Source: Arthrobacter sp. 31Y
GTDB lineage: Bacteria > Actinomycetota > Actinomycetes > Actinomycetales > Micrococcaceae
Length of the DNA stretch: 64,000 nucleotides
Reading direction: 5' to 3'
NCBI RefSeq assembly: GCF_000526335.1
Contig: NZ_JAFW01000001.1
Span: 1,488,001 to 1,552,000 of the forward strand
Below the pieces are notes generated by a model. The model did no database searches, was not told the origin of the DNA, and worked only from the letters and a program-made list of their open reading frames with translations. Shown in pieces: positions 37,151-45,370 of this stretch (position 1 is its first letter; every line of letters begins with the position of its first letter). The translations under genes and the position numbers were made by a program.

Positions 37151-37460
37151 CCCGGCCGATTCTGAGCCCCGCCCAGAACGCGAGGACCAGCAGGCCCAGA
37201 ACCGTCACGGCGAGCCCGATCTGCGTCCCTTGGCTGACCATGGTCATACCGTTCCCCATGAACACTGTGTCGCTCAACGGTGCGTAGGCGAACCATCCAA
37301 AGCTCGTCGTCTGTTGGTTGTTCCACGCCACGATCACGCCAACGATCACGGCGATCAAGCCCAGCAAAGGCACGACGACGGCAGAGACCCTGCGGGCAGG
37401 CTGCGGCGTGTTCTGTTCCCCGGGTGTGCTGCCTTCCCCAGGCGTGTTCTGTTCCCCCAT
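37143..37460 (-). CDS. Small two-helix membrane protein
   Basis: A 105-residue protein. A polar Gly/Pro/Thr-rich N-terminus with repeated TPGE(Q/G) is followed by two membrane helices (about 25-46 and 78-97) and a basic GLRIGRDR end. It resembles LapA-domain-like actinobacterial membrane proteins, but the match is weak and the function unknown. The ATG at 37460 is used because the longer frame would start inside palindrome C3. Confidence 0.6.
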   Translation of the reverse strand: MGEQNTPGEGSTPGEQNTPQPARRVSAVVVPLLGLIAVIVGVIVAWNNQQTTSFGWFAYAPLSDTVFMGNGMTMVSQGTQIGLAVTVLGLLVLAFWAGLRIGRDR

Positions 37461-37485
37461 GCGGCCGAGTCTAGCGGAGCGCGTG

Positions 37486-37557
37486 AACCCAACTGAGTAA
37501 CAGCACATGTTCTACTGAGCGCTCAGTGGGACATGTGCTGTTACTCAGTTGGGTTCG
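37486..37557. repeat. Palindrome family C, copy 3
   Basis: Perfect 26-bp arms starting GAACCCAACTGAGTAACAGC, then a central perfect palindrome ACTGAGCGCTCAGT. The outer 17 bases are identical to copy 2; the next six to eight differ but still pair. The end of the MmcQ/YjbR-like gene, including its stop, lies within it. Confidence 0.92.
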
Positions 37558-37864
37558 CTTTGCCGGGGCCGCCGGCGATTCTGTACGACTCCTGGAGCAG
37601 TTCGTCGAGCTCGTCCGTCTCGATTCGTTCGAGCCGGATCAGCAGGAGCTTCGGGGACTGATCGTGATGCGGGGTCCAGAAGAACGTGTCCGGTTCCATG
37701 GCTGCGAGCGCCTCGCGTTCATCCGATTTGACCGTGACAACCCCCTCTTCCCAGATGCGTGCCATGAGGGACTTGGCAAACCATGCCGGTTGCCCCCAGC
37801 TCAGGCGTTCGCTGACGCCCGGCATGTCCAGGCAGATTCTCCTGACGTCCTCTTCGGTGGCCAT
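37541..37864 (-). CDS. MmcQ/YjbR family protein
   Basis: A 107-residue protein of the CyaY-like YjbR fold. Family features are LDMPGVSERLSWGQPAWFAKSLMARIWEEG and the late LLLIRLERIETDELDELL. The family is often called DNA-binding, but the biochemical role is unsettled. The last six residues (KANPTE) are encoded by the C3 palindrome, so the palindrome has replaced or extended the native C-terminus. Confidence 0.85.
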   Translation of the reverse strand: MATEEDVRRICLDMPGVSERLSWGQPAWFAKSLMARIWEEGVVTVKSDEREALAAMEPDTFFWTPHHDQSPKLLLIRLERIETDELDELLQESYRIAGGPGKANPTE

Positions 37865-37921
37865 GGTTCACTCTGGCATTGGCGCTCCGCCGAGGACAAG
37901 AGGCCGCTCCGCCGTCGGGGG

Positions 37922-38830
37922 CTATTTGCCCATCCCCAGTGTCAGCCCCTCCGTCAGCCGCCGGCCCAGCCATACATAGATGATGAGCATCGGCAGGACC
38001 ACGATCACCAGCCCGGCGAAGAGCCCACCCCAGTCGGCTCCCGAGTAGGTCTGCTGCTGAACGAAGGAAATCAGGGCCACGGGCAAGGTGTATTTCTCGG
38101 TGGATTGAAGGAGCGTCAGGGCCAGCAGTGTCTCGTTCCAGTGCGAGATGACCTGGAGGATGAACGCGGTCAGGATGCCGCCTTTGGCCAACGGCAAGGT
38201 GATGCGCCAGAACGTACCGAATGCCGTGGTCCCATCCAGCGCCGCGGCTTCTTCCATTTCCAGGGGGAGGGAACGGAAGAACGCGGTGAGAAGGAAGACC
38301 GTGAAGGGCATGGAGACGCCGATGTACACCAGGTTCAGCCCGATGATGCTGTCCGTCAGGTACACCTTGTTCAGCATCACGAACAGCGGGATCAGGATGA
38401 CCTGCGCGGGAATCCCCAGGCCCAGGATGAAGTACAGGCTCAGTCCTTGGGTCAGCTTGTTGTCCACACGGCTCAGGTAGTACGAGCACGGAGCCGCGAT
38501 GGCTACCGTCAGGACCGAGGAGACCACTGTGGTCAGCAGACTGTTCCACGTTGCGACGGCGAAGTCACCAACAGTCCAGGCGCGGACAAAGTTCCCAAAG
38601 TCCAGCGACGTCGGGACGCCCCAAGGGTCATCGAGAATTGCCCGGGTATCCCTGAACGCCTGGGCCACCATCCACACGAGGGCGGCGATGCTGATCACCA
38701 CCACCATCCACAGCAGCGCCACCCCCATCCCCCGGAGAATGCTGCGCTCTCCGCGCAGTGCTGGGCTGACGCCGCGTCCTGGCCGCCGGCGGACAGGGGT
38801 CAAAGGTGCAAGCAGTTTGTCTTGGCTCAT
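37922..38830 (-). CDS. Carbohydrate ABC transporter permease (MalG type)
   Basis: A 302-residue inner-membrane permease with six helices. The MalG-type EAA loop EEAAALDGTTAFGTFWRITLPL is visible. AAAGGA precedes the ATG at 38830. It is third in a solute-binding protein-MalF-MalG operon. There is no ATPase gene, as is usual for actinobacterial sugar importers that share an MsiK-type ATPase. Confidence 0.9.
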   Translation of the reverse strand: MSQDKLLAPLTPVRRRPGRGVSPALRGERSILRGMGVALLWMVVVISIAALVWMVAQAFRDTRAILDDPWGVPTSLDFGNFVRAWTVGDFAVATWNSLLTTVVSSVLTVAIAAPCSYYLSRVDNKLTQGLSLYFILGLGIPAQVILIPLFVMLNKVYLTDSIIGLNLVYIGVSMPFTVFLLTAFFRSLPLEMEEAAALDGTTAFGTFWRITLPLAKGGILTAFILQVISHWNETLLALTLLQSTEKYTLPVALISFVQQQTYSGADWGGLFAGLVIVVLPMLIIYVWLGRRLTEGLTLGMGK

Positions 38831-38840
38831 GACTTTTCCT

Positions 38841-39854
38841 TTAGAACTCGACGGCGTCGCGGCGCATGGCGCGACGCAGCAGGACAACCAGGACGGAGAT
38901 CAGCGCCAGGGACAACACGGCAGAGGCCGTTGCAGCCCCGTAGGCCGGCGTTGATTGTCCGGAGAAGGCATTGACGTAGGTGTACACGGCTGCCGTCCAA
39001 CTCTGCGTTGGCGGCACGCCAGCGCCTGAACTGCCACCGAAGACCCAGACGATCTCGAAGATCTTCACTGACGAAATGGTCCACAACACGGCACAGGTAC
39101 CAAAAACGTCCCACGTCAGCGGCAGGATCACGTAGCGCAGCCGTTGGAAGGCGGACGCTCCGGCCAAGGCGCAGTCTTCGTAGTAGTAGGGCGGAATACG
39201 GTCGACGCCGGCCATCAGGATGGTGGTGAAGTAACCGGTGGTGGTGCAAACGAGGGTGACCATGATGAGCGGGAAGATGTTGTCCTGAGCCAGCCACTTG
39301 GGCGGGTCGGTCACCCCGAGGGGCGCCAGGAGGCTGTTGACCATTCCTCCGGGGTTGAAGATGAAGCCGGCGAGGACGCCGAACACCAGCGCGTTGATGA
39401 GGTGCGGGAAGAAGATGACGTTGCGGGCAATTTTCTTCCCGGCCATGTCCCTGAGCACCAGCGTCAACGCAAAGGCCAAGACGAAGATCGCTGTCCCCAC
39501 CACGAAGAGCAGAAGCAGGGTGTTGCCGAATGAGGAAAGGAACAGTTGGTCCCGGAAGATCCTGCCGTAGTTGTCCAGCCCAACGAACTTCATGGGGCCC
39601 GAACCCGCCCATTTGTGCAGGCTGATCCATACGGCGCCCAGTGCCGGCACGATGAAGAGAACCGTGTACAGAACGAAAGCCGGACCGACGAAGGGAATCA
39701 GCAGCTTCTTACGCTGCACGTCGATGGAGCTCCCTCCGGGACGGCTGCCGCGCCGGGACTTGCGGGGGCCTGGTTTCCGTGATCCCGGCTTCCGGGACTC
39801 CGGACTGTTGACGGGCGCACCGTCCGTCCGTGGCTCCGTCAGGTGGAGGGTCAT
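38841..39854 (-). CDS. Carbohydrate ABC transporter permease (MalF type)
   Basis: A 337-residue permease. A basic, Arg/Gly/Pro-rich cytoplasmic tail of about 48 residues precedes six membrane helices. The EAA-type loop includes CALAGASAFQRLRYVILPL. It shares the last base of the solute-binding protein gene, so the two are translationally coupled. Confidence 0.9.
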   Translation of the reverse strand: MTLHLTEPRTDGAPVNSPESRKPGSRKPGPRKSRRGSRPGGSSIDVQRKKLLIPFVGPAFVLYTVLFIVPALGAVWISLHKWAGSGPMKFVGLDNYGRIFRDQLFLSSFGNTLLLLFVVGTAIFVLAFALTLVLRDMAGKKIARNVIFFPHLINALVFGVLAGFIFNPGGMVNSLLAPLGVTDPPKWLAQDNIFPLIMVTLVCTTTGYFTTILMAGVDRIPPYYYEDCALAGASAFQRLRYVILPLTWDVFGTCAVLWTISSVKIFEIVWVFGGSSGAGVPPTQSWTAAVYTYVNAFSGQSTPAYGAATASAVLSLALISVLVVLLRRAMRRDAVEF

Positions 39855-41191
39855 CAGCTGTTGTCCTTCCAGTACTGGATCTGGGCAGCCTTCATCTTCC
39901 CGATGAACTCCTCAGCTGAGGTCTTCCCGAGGAACAGCTCGTCATCCTTGGGGAAGAAGACCTTCTCCATGAAGCCGGGGAACGTCACCCCGTCGTTTTG
40001 GAGGTGCGTTGCCGGAGCCGCGTCAATGGCGGCTTTGACGGACTCGACGGCGGGATCCACGGGCGCGTCCGGCCGGACAGGCAGCACTTTGGCTTCCGTT
40101 CCGAGGGCATTCTGGTACTTGGCACTCAGCATGAAGGCTGCAAGGCGCTGCGCGGGAGCCTGGTTCTTGGACTTAGCCGGTACTGCAAAACCGATGAAGT
40201 CCACACGGGCGCTGGCTGGTTTGTCTCCCATTGCCGGGAATTGGAAGGACGAGTACTCGAATCCGGGGGCCGCGTATGAGCCGGTTTCTGTTGGCGTCCA
40301 GGATCCGTTGAGGATGAGGGCTGCGTCGCCGTTCGCCCAGAGCTGCTGCTGCGCGGGGAACTTGCTCGCGTTGTAGCCGCTGTTGAGGTAGCCACCCTTG
40401 ACAAGGGTTTCCACTTTCCGGGCTGCTTCGAGCACTGAGGGGTCGTCCCAGCCTTCACCGGACTTGTCCTCAACAAGTGCCTTGAAACTGCCGGCACCCT
40501 TGAGCCGGAGCAGCGCCGTGACAAACCAGGTGGAGTTGTAGCCGGCAATGTCACCGTCCGCCGCGATGGGAGCCGACCCTCCGGCCTTCAGCTTGTCCAG
40601 GACCTCAATGAATTCATCCCACGTGGCGGGCGGATTGGCTTTGAGCTCGGGGTGCTTGGCGGCATCGAACCAGATGCCATCCGAACTGATGCTGTAGGGA
40701 ACCATCCACGGCTGACCATCTTCCCCCTTGAAAACACCATTGCTGGTGAACTTCTCCGGAATCACCGAGCTGACCGCTTTGCCGTCAACCTCGTAGGAGT
40801 ACACGGAGGTCAGCGGGCTGGCCTGTCCGGTTTCTCCGATCACAGGGGCGAGCTTTGCGAACGTACCGTCCACCAAGTCCGGAACGTTGTTGGTGTTCAG
40901 CGCGGGAACGAGTTTCTCCGTGTTGCTGCGGCCCTGCCACTGAACGCTGACGGTGGCTCCGGTTTCCTTTTCGAAATCGGCGATGGCATCGGCGATGACC
41001 TTCTGCTGAGGCTCACCGTCTTTCCACATGGACCAGTAGTTGATGGTTTGCCCCGAAATGGAGCCGGAAATGTCCACGGCTTCGGCAGCGGTGGAGGCAT
41101 CTGTGGCTCCACCGCATGCAGTGGTGGACAGGGCAAGTGCTGCACCCAACAGGGCGGCCAGCGGGCGAAGATGACGGGCTGTTTTGCCCAT
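39854..41191 (-). CDS. Extracellular solute-binding lipoprotein (sugar ABC transporter)
   Basis: A 445-residue lipoprotein. The signal peptide ends ALSTTACGG, with the lipidated Cys at about residue 26. The mature part is a family 1 solute-binding protein (INYWSMWKDGEPQQKVIADAIADFEKETG). AAAGGTG supports the ATG at 41191. The lyase and sulfatase genes nearby suggest that the ligand is an unsaturated or sulfated disaccharide. Confidence 0.9.
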   Translation of the reverse strand: MGKTARHLRPLAALLGAALALSTTACGGATDASTAAEAVDISGSISGQTINYWSMWKDGEPQQKVIADAIADFEKETGATVSVQWQGRSNTEKLVPALNTNNVPDLVDGTFAKLAPVIGETGQASPLTSVYSYEVDGKAVSSVIPEKFTSNGVFKGEDGQPWMVPYSISSDGIWFDAAKHPELKANPPATWDEFIEVLDKLKAGGSAPIAADGDIAGYNSTWFVTALLRLKGAGSFKALVEDKSGEGWDDPSVLEAARKVETLVKGGYLNSGYNASKFPAQQQLWANGDAALILNGSWTPTETGSYAAPGFEYSSFQFPAMGDKPASARVDFIGFAVPAKSKNQAPAQRLAAFMLSAKYQNALGTEAKVLPVRPDAPVDPAVESVKAAIDAAPATHLQNDGVTFPGFMEKVFFPKDDELFLGKTSAEEFIGKMKAAQIQYWKDNS

Positions 41192-41268
41192 GGGAATCAC
41201 CTTTCAAGTGAGGGGGAACCGGCCGGATGCGGTTCAGTGAGACGACTCTCACAGCCCGTGAAAGCAGG

Positions 41269-41289
41269 ATTCAATGAGTACTTTTGAAT
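41269..41289. promoter_or_regulatory. Dyad in the divergent ABC transporter/Gfo-Idh promoter
   Basis: ATTCAA-N9-TTGAAT in the 260-bp region between the divergent solute-binding protein and oxidoreductase genes. A likely site for the GntR/LacI hybrid at 44116, but it does not obviously match the dyad next to that gene. Confidence 0.35.
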
Positions 41290-41451
41290 GAGTCGCCATC
41301 GGTCTCCAATCCCCCGGCGCGGGTACCTGACGCCGAGCCCGCAGTTCACTCCGATTAGGCATTTATTCCTCCCTTGACGCTCCCCAACAATCAAGGTGAT
41401 CTTGCGCGGGCAGGCTGTGTCCGCGCTTCGGCTCCGAGCTAAAGAGGGAAA

Positions 41452-42477
41452 TTGATACGACTGGGAATCATTGGCGCCGGTGCCGTGGCACAATTCCATG
41501 CTGAATCCGCCGGACGGATCAGCAATGTCCACTTGGCTGCTGTCTGCGACCTCCGACAGGAAGCCGCAGAAGGGGTTGCCTCGCGCTGGGCTGCCCAGGT
41601 CTACACCGACTATGCGGCGATGTTCCGCGAGGCCGGACTGGACGCAGTGATCATCAATACCCCGCACGCGCTGCATTTGGAGATGGTGCTCGCCGCAGCA
41701 GAACACGGATTGCACGTTCTGGTTGAAAAACCCATGGCCACCACCGTGGCCGATTGCGATCGCATGATCCAGGCATGCCGCGACGCCGGGGTGTCCTTGG
41801 TGATCGGACAGATCCAGCATTTCCTGCCGGAGAAGCTGGCGGCCGAGGACGTCCTGGCCGGGGGTGAACTTGGCCGCGTCTTGATGATCCGCGACTACAG
41901 GACCACCGATTACCGTCCCGGTACCCGTCCGGAGTGGTTCTTCAGCGAAGCCATGGCTGGCGGCGGGGCGCTGATGAACATCGGTGGCCATTGCCTGGAC
42001 CGTTCCCTCTGGTTTGGCGGCGCACCGGTCGAATCCCTCACTGCCTCGACCCTCAATCGGTTCGGCGTTCCGGTGGAAACGGACGGCGCCATCTCGCTGA
42101 CGCTCCGCAACGGCGTCCACGTCAGCGTTGTGGTGGTATCCGACTCCACCCAGCGCATGGACGAGGTCCTGATCGTTTGCGAGCACGGCACCATTTCGTG
42201 CAGCCCTCACCACGGAACGCTGGTCCGCAGCAACGGCACCACACGCACAGTCTGGGAGCCACAACCCGAGGACATCCAAGAGGGTTTCTACCTGCAGCTG
42301 CAGGACTTCATCAAAGTGCTGGACGGCGGAAGACCGAAAGTCAGCGTGGAACATGCCCGCCACATCGTGGAGGTGGTCCTTGCGTCCTACGAGACAGCCA
42401 AGAGCGGTGTTCCCCTGGTCCTTGACCCGTCCGGCGATGCCACCCACGCCGGACGAGTCCTCAGCGAAGTCCCCTAG
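41452..42477 (+). CDS. Gfo/Idh/MocA family oxidoreductase
   Basis: A 341-residue NAD(P)-dependent sugar dehydrogenase-like protein. The Rossmann motif LGIIGAGAVAQFH is at the N-terminus, VEKPMA with the catalytic Lys is near residue 95, and GGHCLDRSLW is in the substrate domain. The start is a TTG with GAGGG upstream. Its stop overlaps the sulfatase stop by four bases (convergent). It probably acts on a sugar released by the lyase and sulfatase. Confidence 0.87.
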   Translation: MIRLGIIGAGAVAQFHAESAGRISNVHLAAVCDLRQEAAEGVASRWAAQVYTDYAAMFREAGLDAVIINTPHALHLEMVLAAAEHGLHVLVEKPMATTVADCDRMIQACRDAGVSLVIGQIQHFLPEKLAAEDVLAGGELGRVLMIRDYRTTDYRPGTRPEWFFSEAMAGGGALMNIGGHCLDRSLWFGGAPVESLTASTLNRFGVPVETDGAISLTLRNGVHVSVVVVSDSTQRMDEVLIVCEHGTISCSPHHGTLVRSNGTTRTVWEPQPEDIQEGFYLQLQDFIKVLDGGRPKVSVEHARHIVEVVLASYETAKSGVPLVLDPSGDATHAGRVLSEVP

Positions 42478-43973
42478 TCGGCACGGCCGGCTGCGGCCGT
42501 GCCGTCCCAGTTTGGTGGTGTAAAGGCCCCCAAGGGATCATCCAGCACGGACGCAGTCTGGCCTGCCCCAGCCACCGGTAGCCAGCTTCCATCCAGCCCG
42601 GGGACCGCATGGCGTTGGAACCACTCCTGAAGTTGGGCCCTCATGGCGGATACACGTTCGGCGTGCGCCGGTTCATCCACCAGGTTGACTCGTTCATCCG
42701 GGTCAGTCACAAGGTCGTACAGTTCGTGGGGACCGTGCGGGTAGCGGTGCACATACTTCCACTCTGCGCTGCGGATCATCCGGACGGGTCCGTATTCGTC
42801 AAAGACCACGACGGCGCGTCCCCCAGCAGCGTCCGCCAGCCCGCCGTCGTCGGGGTTCTTACCGAAGCCATTCCCCGCAGCATCCGGCAGCACGCGCAGC
42901 AGCTCCGCGAAAGAGCGACCCGGGCCGCGTTCGAAGGCTTGCCAGTCCAGGCCGGCGAGCTCCAAAACCGTGGCGGCAACATCGTACGCGGACAACAATT
43001 CCGTGAGGACAGTCCCCTGCTGGATCCGTCCCGGGAGTGCGAAGATCGCGGGGACTTTGACGGAGGAGTCGTAGACGTTCTGCGGGAACGTCCCGTTGCC
43101 CTTGCCCCAGATGCCGTGATGGCCGCAGTTGAAGCCGTTATCGCTGCTGAAGATCACCAGCGTGTCGTCGTCAATGCCCAGTTCTGCCAGCCGCCGCAGG
43201 ACGTCACCAATCCCAGCATCCATGGCGCTGACCGCCGCGAAATACCCCACCAGGGCCGCCCGTACGTCCGCCTCGCCGCCGATCGGCACACCATCCACGG
43301 TGGGCGTCCACGGGTGGAGGGTTTCCTGAGGACAGCTGCTGAAGTTGCAGTCACTGTAAAGATCCTCAAATTCGGGCGGGTGCTGGCCCTTCCACGGTTT
43401 GTGGGGTGCGGTGTAGTTGAGGGCAAGGAAGAAGGGCTCGGGTTCCCTCGAGGCTTCTTCGATGAAGTCCAGGGCATCGCGGGTGATCGCATCCGTCAAG
43501 TATTCGGTGACCAACTCCCGGTGGCTGGTGCCGCCGTCGAGCCTGTACATCACGGACCGGTCATAGGGGCTGCCGCCACCCTGCAGCGCAAACCAATGGC
43601 TGAAGCCCTTCCGGGGAACATCGTTCGCGCCTAGATGCCATTTACCGGAAAGACCCAAGCGATAGCCGGCATCGGCCAGGGCATCCGTAAACAAAGGTTG
43701 CCCCTGCAGATAGTCCACAGCTTTCGGCCCCGTTTCAATACCGGCCAAATAATCGTGGACGCCGTGGCGCGAAGGGATATCCCCTGTCATGAGGCTGGCG
43801 CGGGCCGGCGAGCAGACGGGCGACACGCAAAAGAAGTTCTCCAAACGCGTTCCGCGGGCCGCCAGGGCGTCCAGATGGGGAGTGTGGATCTCCGTGTTTC
43901 CGGCGCATCCCAGCGCCCAGGCGCCTTGGTCGTCGCTCAGGATGAAGATGATGTTTGGCTTTTCGTTGGACAC
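42474..43973 (-). CDS. Type I sulfatase
   Basis: A 499-residue cytosolic sulfatase-family hydrolase. The formylglycine motif C54-S-P-A-R58 sits in SPVCSPARASLMTG. The metal-binding DD (14, 15) is in IFILSDDQG and a second metal site lies in VIFSSDNGFNCGHHG. No signal peptide is present, so it acts inside the cell on an imported sulfated sugar. The Cys form needs a formylglycine-generating enzyme encoded elsewhere. It is divergent from the regulator at 44116. Confidence 0.92.
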   Translation of the reverse strand: MSNEKPNIIFILSDDQGAWALGCAGNTEIHTPHLDALAARGTRLENFFCVSPVCSPARASLMTGDIPSRHGVHDYLAGIETGPKAVDYLQGQPLFTDALADAGYRLGLSGKWHLGANDVPRKGFSHWFALQGGGSPYDRSVMYRLDGGTSHRELVTEYLTDAITRDALDFIEEASREPEPFFLALNYTAPHKPWKGQHPPEFEDLYSDCNFSSCPQETLHPWTPTVDGVPIGGEADVRAALVGYFAAVSAMDAGIGDVLRRLAELGIDDDTLVIFSSDNGFNCGHHGIWGKGNGTFPQNVYDSSVKVPAIFALPGRIQQGTVLTELLSAYDVAATVLELAGLDWQAFERGPGRSFAELLRVLPDAAGNGFGKNPDDGGLADAAGGRAVVVFDEYGPVRMIRSAEWKYVHRYPHGPHELYDLVTDPDERVNLVDEPAHAERVSAMRAQLQEWFQRHAVPGLDGSWLPVAGAGQTASVLDDPLGAFTPPNWDGTAAAGRAD

Positions 43974-44044
43974 ACCTCCTTGCTACGCACCCTCCACGCG
44001 AGGAATCAATAAGCATTCCCAAATACCTTGCAGATGCAGGAAAT

Positions 44045-44068
44045 TAGTATCTAAATACTCTCTAATCT
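44045..44068. promoter_or_regulatory. Dyad between the sulfatase and its regulator
   Basis: ATTAGTATCTAAATACTCTCTAAT spans nested arms AGTAT/ATACT (44047-44060) and ATTAG/CTAAT. It lies in the 142-bp divergent region and is a likely operator of the GntR/LacI-type regulator. Confidence 0.5.
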
Positions 44069-44115
44069 GTGGGGCAGGATGGGAGTAATCGTCCGTTCAC
44101 AGGTGGAGTTTGATC

Positions 44116-45300
44116 ATGCCAAGAAAGAACCTTCAACCAGTCCAGGCTGAACCTGCCTCCGCGACCGTCCGCGACACCGCCAAGCAGAACCTGAAATTCC
44201 AGAACCTCAGCGACAACCTGCGCAGGGGAATTCTGGCAGGGACGTGGGCCGTGGGAACCAAGTTGCCTACCGAGCAGCAGCTGTCCCTGGACACCGGGCT
44301 GTCCCTGACCACGGTGCGCCGGGCGTTCGAAGACCTGGTGGACAAGGGGCTGGTGGTCCGGCGGCAGGGTGCCGGGAGCTTCGTCGCCGCGCCGCAGCGC
44401 TCGCAAAAGCGCTCCCGATACGTCATTGGTGTCCTGCTGCCGGATACCCAGCTTTACTACCCCCAAGTGCTGCAGGGCATCGAGGAACACCTGTCCTCCC
44501 GTGGCGCGAGCCTGCAGCTCTCCACCTACCACTACGACTTCACCCGGGAGAACGCCAGCATCGAGTTTCTCCTGGATGCCGGCGTGGACGGACTCATCCT
44601 GGTGCCGACGCTGACTGGCCTGGACAATCCCCAGCAGCGGGTGGCCGAGCTCATGGCCCTGCCGGTTCCTGTGGTGTTGCTGGAGCGAAGCCTGGACGAT
44701 TTGGGGCCGGGAGACCGGACCGAACACGTCTGCTCGGATCACCAGGGCGGAGCGTACGACGCCGTGATGCACCTTCACCGCTTGGGTCACCGAAAGATTG
44801 GGCTGCTCACCCGGGCGAACGAGGCCGCACGAAGCAGCAACCCTACCCAGGCCGCGGTGATCGCTGGCTATACGGCCGCCGTCGACGCTTTGGGACTGGA
44901 CGCCGATCGGCACCGCCACATGGCATTCAGCGCTACCAAGCCGGAATGGGAAGCGGATCAGGCCGAGCACATGTTCCAACTCCTTGCGGGCAGCGGAGCC
45001 ACAGCGGCCCTGGTATTCGGCGATCGGGAAGCTGCGCTGTTGGAAGGGGCCGCGTCCCGCCACGGGATTCGTGTGCCGGAAGACCTTGCATTGGTTTCCT
45101 ATGACGACGAAATGGCCGACCTCGCGCAGATTCCCCTCACGGCGGTCTCCCCAGCCAAGCATCGGCTGGGCGTCATGGCTGCCGATGTGCTGCTGCGCCG
45201 GTTGACCGAGGGCGATGCCTGTCCCCTGTACCAGATCCGTTTGCGGCCAAGGATTGTGGTCCGCGATTCTTGTGGGGCCAAGCTGGTCAGCCCTGTTTAG
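44116..45300 (+). CDS. GntR-headed, LacI-type effector transcriptional regulator
   Basis: A 394-residue regulator. The N-terminal GntR winged helix (residues about 20-90: LSDNLRRGILAGTWAVGTKLPTEQ, TVRRAFEDLVDKGLVVRRQGAGSF) is joined to a periplasmic-binding-protein-like sugar sensor (residues about 100-390: YVIGVLLPDTQLYYPQVLQGIEEHL). This AraR-like fusion usually responds to a sugar. GGTGGAG supports the ATG at 44116. It probably controls the surrounding lyase, sulfatase and importer genes. Confidence 0.88.
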   Translation: MPRKNLQPVQAEPASATVRDTAKQNLKFQNLSDNLRRGILAGTWAVGTKLPTEQQLSLDTGLSLTTVRRAFEDLVDKGLVVRRQGAGSFVAAPQRSQKRSRYVIGVLLPDTQLYYPQVLQGIEEHLSSRGASLQLSTYHYDFTRENASIEFLLDAGVDGLILVPTLTGLDNPQQRVAELMALPVPVVLLERSLDDLGPGDRTEHVCSDHQGGAYDAVMHLHRLGHRKIGLLTRANEAARSSNPTQAAVIAGYTAAVDALGLDADRHRHMAFSATKPEWEADQAEHMFQLLAGSGATAALVFGDREAALLEGAASRHGIRVPEDLALVSYDDEMADLAQIPLTAVSPAKHRLGVMAADVLLRRLTEGDACPLYQIRLRPRIVVRDSCGAKLVSPV

Positions 45301-45302
45301 CG

Positions 45303-45365
45303 CGTTGTGAGGCCCGCTCTGCGTCCCCACCGCCAAGGGTGGCGCGCAGAACGGGCCCCACAACG
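45303..45365. repeat. Palindrome family D, copy 1
   Basis: CGTTGTGAGGCCCGCTCTGCG and CGCAGAACGGGCCCCACAACG arms (two mismatches), with an inner CCACC/GGTGG hairpin. It separates the convergent regulator and lyase genes. Copy 2 is at 56999. Confidence 0.85.
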
Positions 45366-45370
45366 AGGGT